Made by a program: the position numbers and the translations under genes
Notes under the pieces: generated by a model
Told to the model about the DNA's origin: nothing
Databases searched by the model: none
What the model saw: the letters and a program-made list of their open reading frames with translations, nothing else
Shown here: positions 4,913 to 5,693 of the stretch, piece by piece
Numbering within the stretch: the first letter of the stretch is position 1
Layout: each line of letters starts with the position of its first letter
DNA from: Alphaproteobacteria bacterium
Lineage (GTDB): Bacteria > Pseudomonadota > Alphaproteobacteria > Caulobacterales > Maricaulaceae
Reading direction: 5' to 3'
Length of the DNA: 5,693 nucleotides
NCBI GenBank assembly: GCA_030428405.1
Contig: JAUIEH010000207.1
Span: 1 to 5,693, forward strand

Positions 4913-5693
4913 ATGGAGCAGCGCGCTCATCGCGACGCCGCTGAATCGCTTCTCGCGTGGTGGCGCGCCGCCGGCGTCGACGTGCCCGCGCCGCTGCCCA
5001 GCGCGCGCAGCGCGAAGGACGCCGCGCGCGCCAAGCCCTCGCCCCAGCAGCGCAGCTTCGCCGACCGCGTCCGCCCGAGCCGGACGAACGAGCCGGCGCG
5101 CAAAAAGCCCGCCCCCGCCGCAGCGCCTGCCGCGCCGCCTCAACAAGCCGGTGTTGAAGATGCGCGCAAGGCGGTCGCGGCCTGCAATTCTCTGGCGGAG
5201 CTCAAAGCGGCGGCGGAAGCGTTCACAGGCCACCCTTTGCGCGAAAGCGCGCGCAATATGGTCTTCGCGCGCGGCGCGGACGACGCGCCTGTCATGGTGA
5301 TCGGCGAAGGTCCGGGCCGCGACGAAGACGCTCAGGGCCTGCCCTTTGTCGGACGCTCCGGCAAATTGCTCGACGCCATGTTCGCAGCGATCGACATGAG
5401 CGATCAGGCCGAGCTTTACATCACCAACATCGTCAATTGGCGCCCGCCCGGAAACCGCGCACCGAACCAGGAAGAAGTGGCGCTCTCTTTGCCCTTCATT
5501 GAGCGACACATCGCGCTCAAACAGCCAAAGCTCATCGTTCTGGCGGGCGGCGTCTCGGCTCAGGCGTTGTTGAACGCGCGTCAGGGCATAATGCGTCTGC
5601 GCGGAAACTGGTCGCGCTACGCGGTTAAGGACGCCAAGGGCGATGAAAGCGGGGATGCGATCTCTGCGCTGCCGATCTTCCACCCGGCTTTTC
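4913..5693 (+). CDS. Partial family-4-like uracil-DNA glycosylase lacking the Fe-S cysteines
   Basis: The visible 260 residues run off the right edge. Family 4 UDGs remove uracil from DNA at the start of base-excision repair. Residues 1-30 form a short helical start (ESLLAWWRAAGVDVP). Residues 30-90 are a low-complexity Ala/Pro/Arg/Lys linker, and the catalytic domain starts at about 95. Motifs: GEGPGRDED (131-139, uracil-binding motif A), GLPFVGRSGKLLD (142-154), YITNIVNWRPPGNRAPNQEE (169-188), PKLIVLAGGVSAQALL (205-220) and FHPAF (256-260), the start of the HP-containing motif B, where the window ends. The four positions that normally hold 4Fe-4S cysteines align to F104, H107, W176 and S192; the only Cys visible is C91, in the linker region. 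Such cysteine-poor proteins are, from memory, common in alphaproteobacteria and carry the older name phage SPO1 DNA polymerase-related protein. The enzymatic activity is therefore inferred from fold and motifs. It is transcribed divergently from ETF-QO. Confidence 0.88.
   Translation, partial: MEQRAHRDAAESLLAWWRAAGVDVPAPLPSARSAKDAARAKPSPQQRSFADRVRPSRTNEPARKKPAPAAAPAAPPQQAGVEDARKAVAACNSLAELKAAAEAFTGHPLRESARNMVFARGADDAPVMVIGEGPGRDEDAQGLPFVGRSGKLLDAMFAAIDMSDQAELYITNIVNWRPPGNRAPNQEEVALSLPFIERHIALKQPKLIVLAGGVSAQALLNARQGIMRLRGNWSRYAVKDAKGDESGDAISALPIFHPAF

Noticed and set aside
4823..5683. A 286-codon minus-strand open frame opposite the glycosylase
   Set aside because: It is antisense to the clear uracil-DNA glycosylase motifs and would cover the divergent promoter region; its composition is dominated by Arg and Ala.

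Overview
The window is GC-rich DNA with short intergenic gaps, and it looks like ordinary chromosome from an alphaproteobacterium. The evidence is the strong G/C third-position bias, an ETF-ubiquinone oxidoreductase of the usual alphaproteobacterial form, a TPR lipoprotein next to ispE, and a family-4-like uracil-DNA glycosylase with an Ala/Pro/Arg-rich N-terminal linker. A more precise placement (for example Caulobacterales or Parvularculales) would be guesswork.

Four minus-strand genes fill positions 1-4764. Read in transcription order from the right they are: ETF-ubiquinone oxidoreductase (4764-3088); a TPR-repeat lipoprotein (2999-1281); ispE, the MEP-pathway kinase (1284-403), whose GTG start overlaps the TPR stop codon by 4 bp; and the first 117 residues of a WecA/WbpL-type polyprenyl-phosphate sugar-1-phosphate transferase (from 351, running off the left edge). 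The gaps are 88 bp, -4 bp and 51 bp, so at least the last three genes probably share a transcript. The 88-bp gap contains a strong hairpin without a T-tract and a GC alternating tract.

A 148-bp divergent intergenic region (4765-4912) separates this block from a plus-strand uracil-DNA glycosylase gene (4913 to the right edge, truncated). Its visible 260 residues keep the family 4 motifs, but all four positions that normally bind the 4Fe-4S cluster are replaced.

Functionally the minus-strand genes join respiration and envelope synthesis. ETF-QO feeds electrons from flavoprotein dehydrogenases into the quinone pool. IspE makes isoprenoid precursors for quinones and undecaprenyl phosphate. The GT4 enzyme uses a polyprenyl phosphate lipid. 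The TPR lipoprotein is probably an envelope scaffold, and its size, lipid anchor and ispE neighbourhood recall Pseudomonas LbcA (PA4667). No mobile element, CRISPR array, tRNA or rRNA was seen, and nothing looks like a wholly new system. The best second looks are the cysteine-free glycosylase and the TPR lipoprotein.
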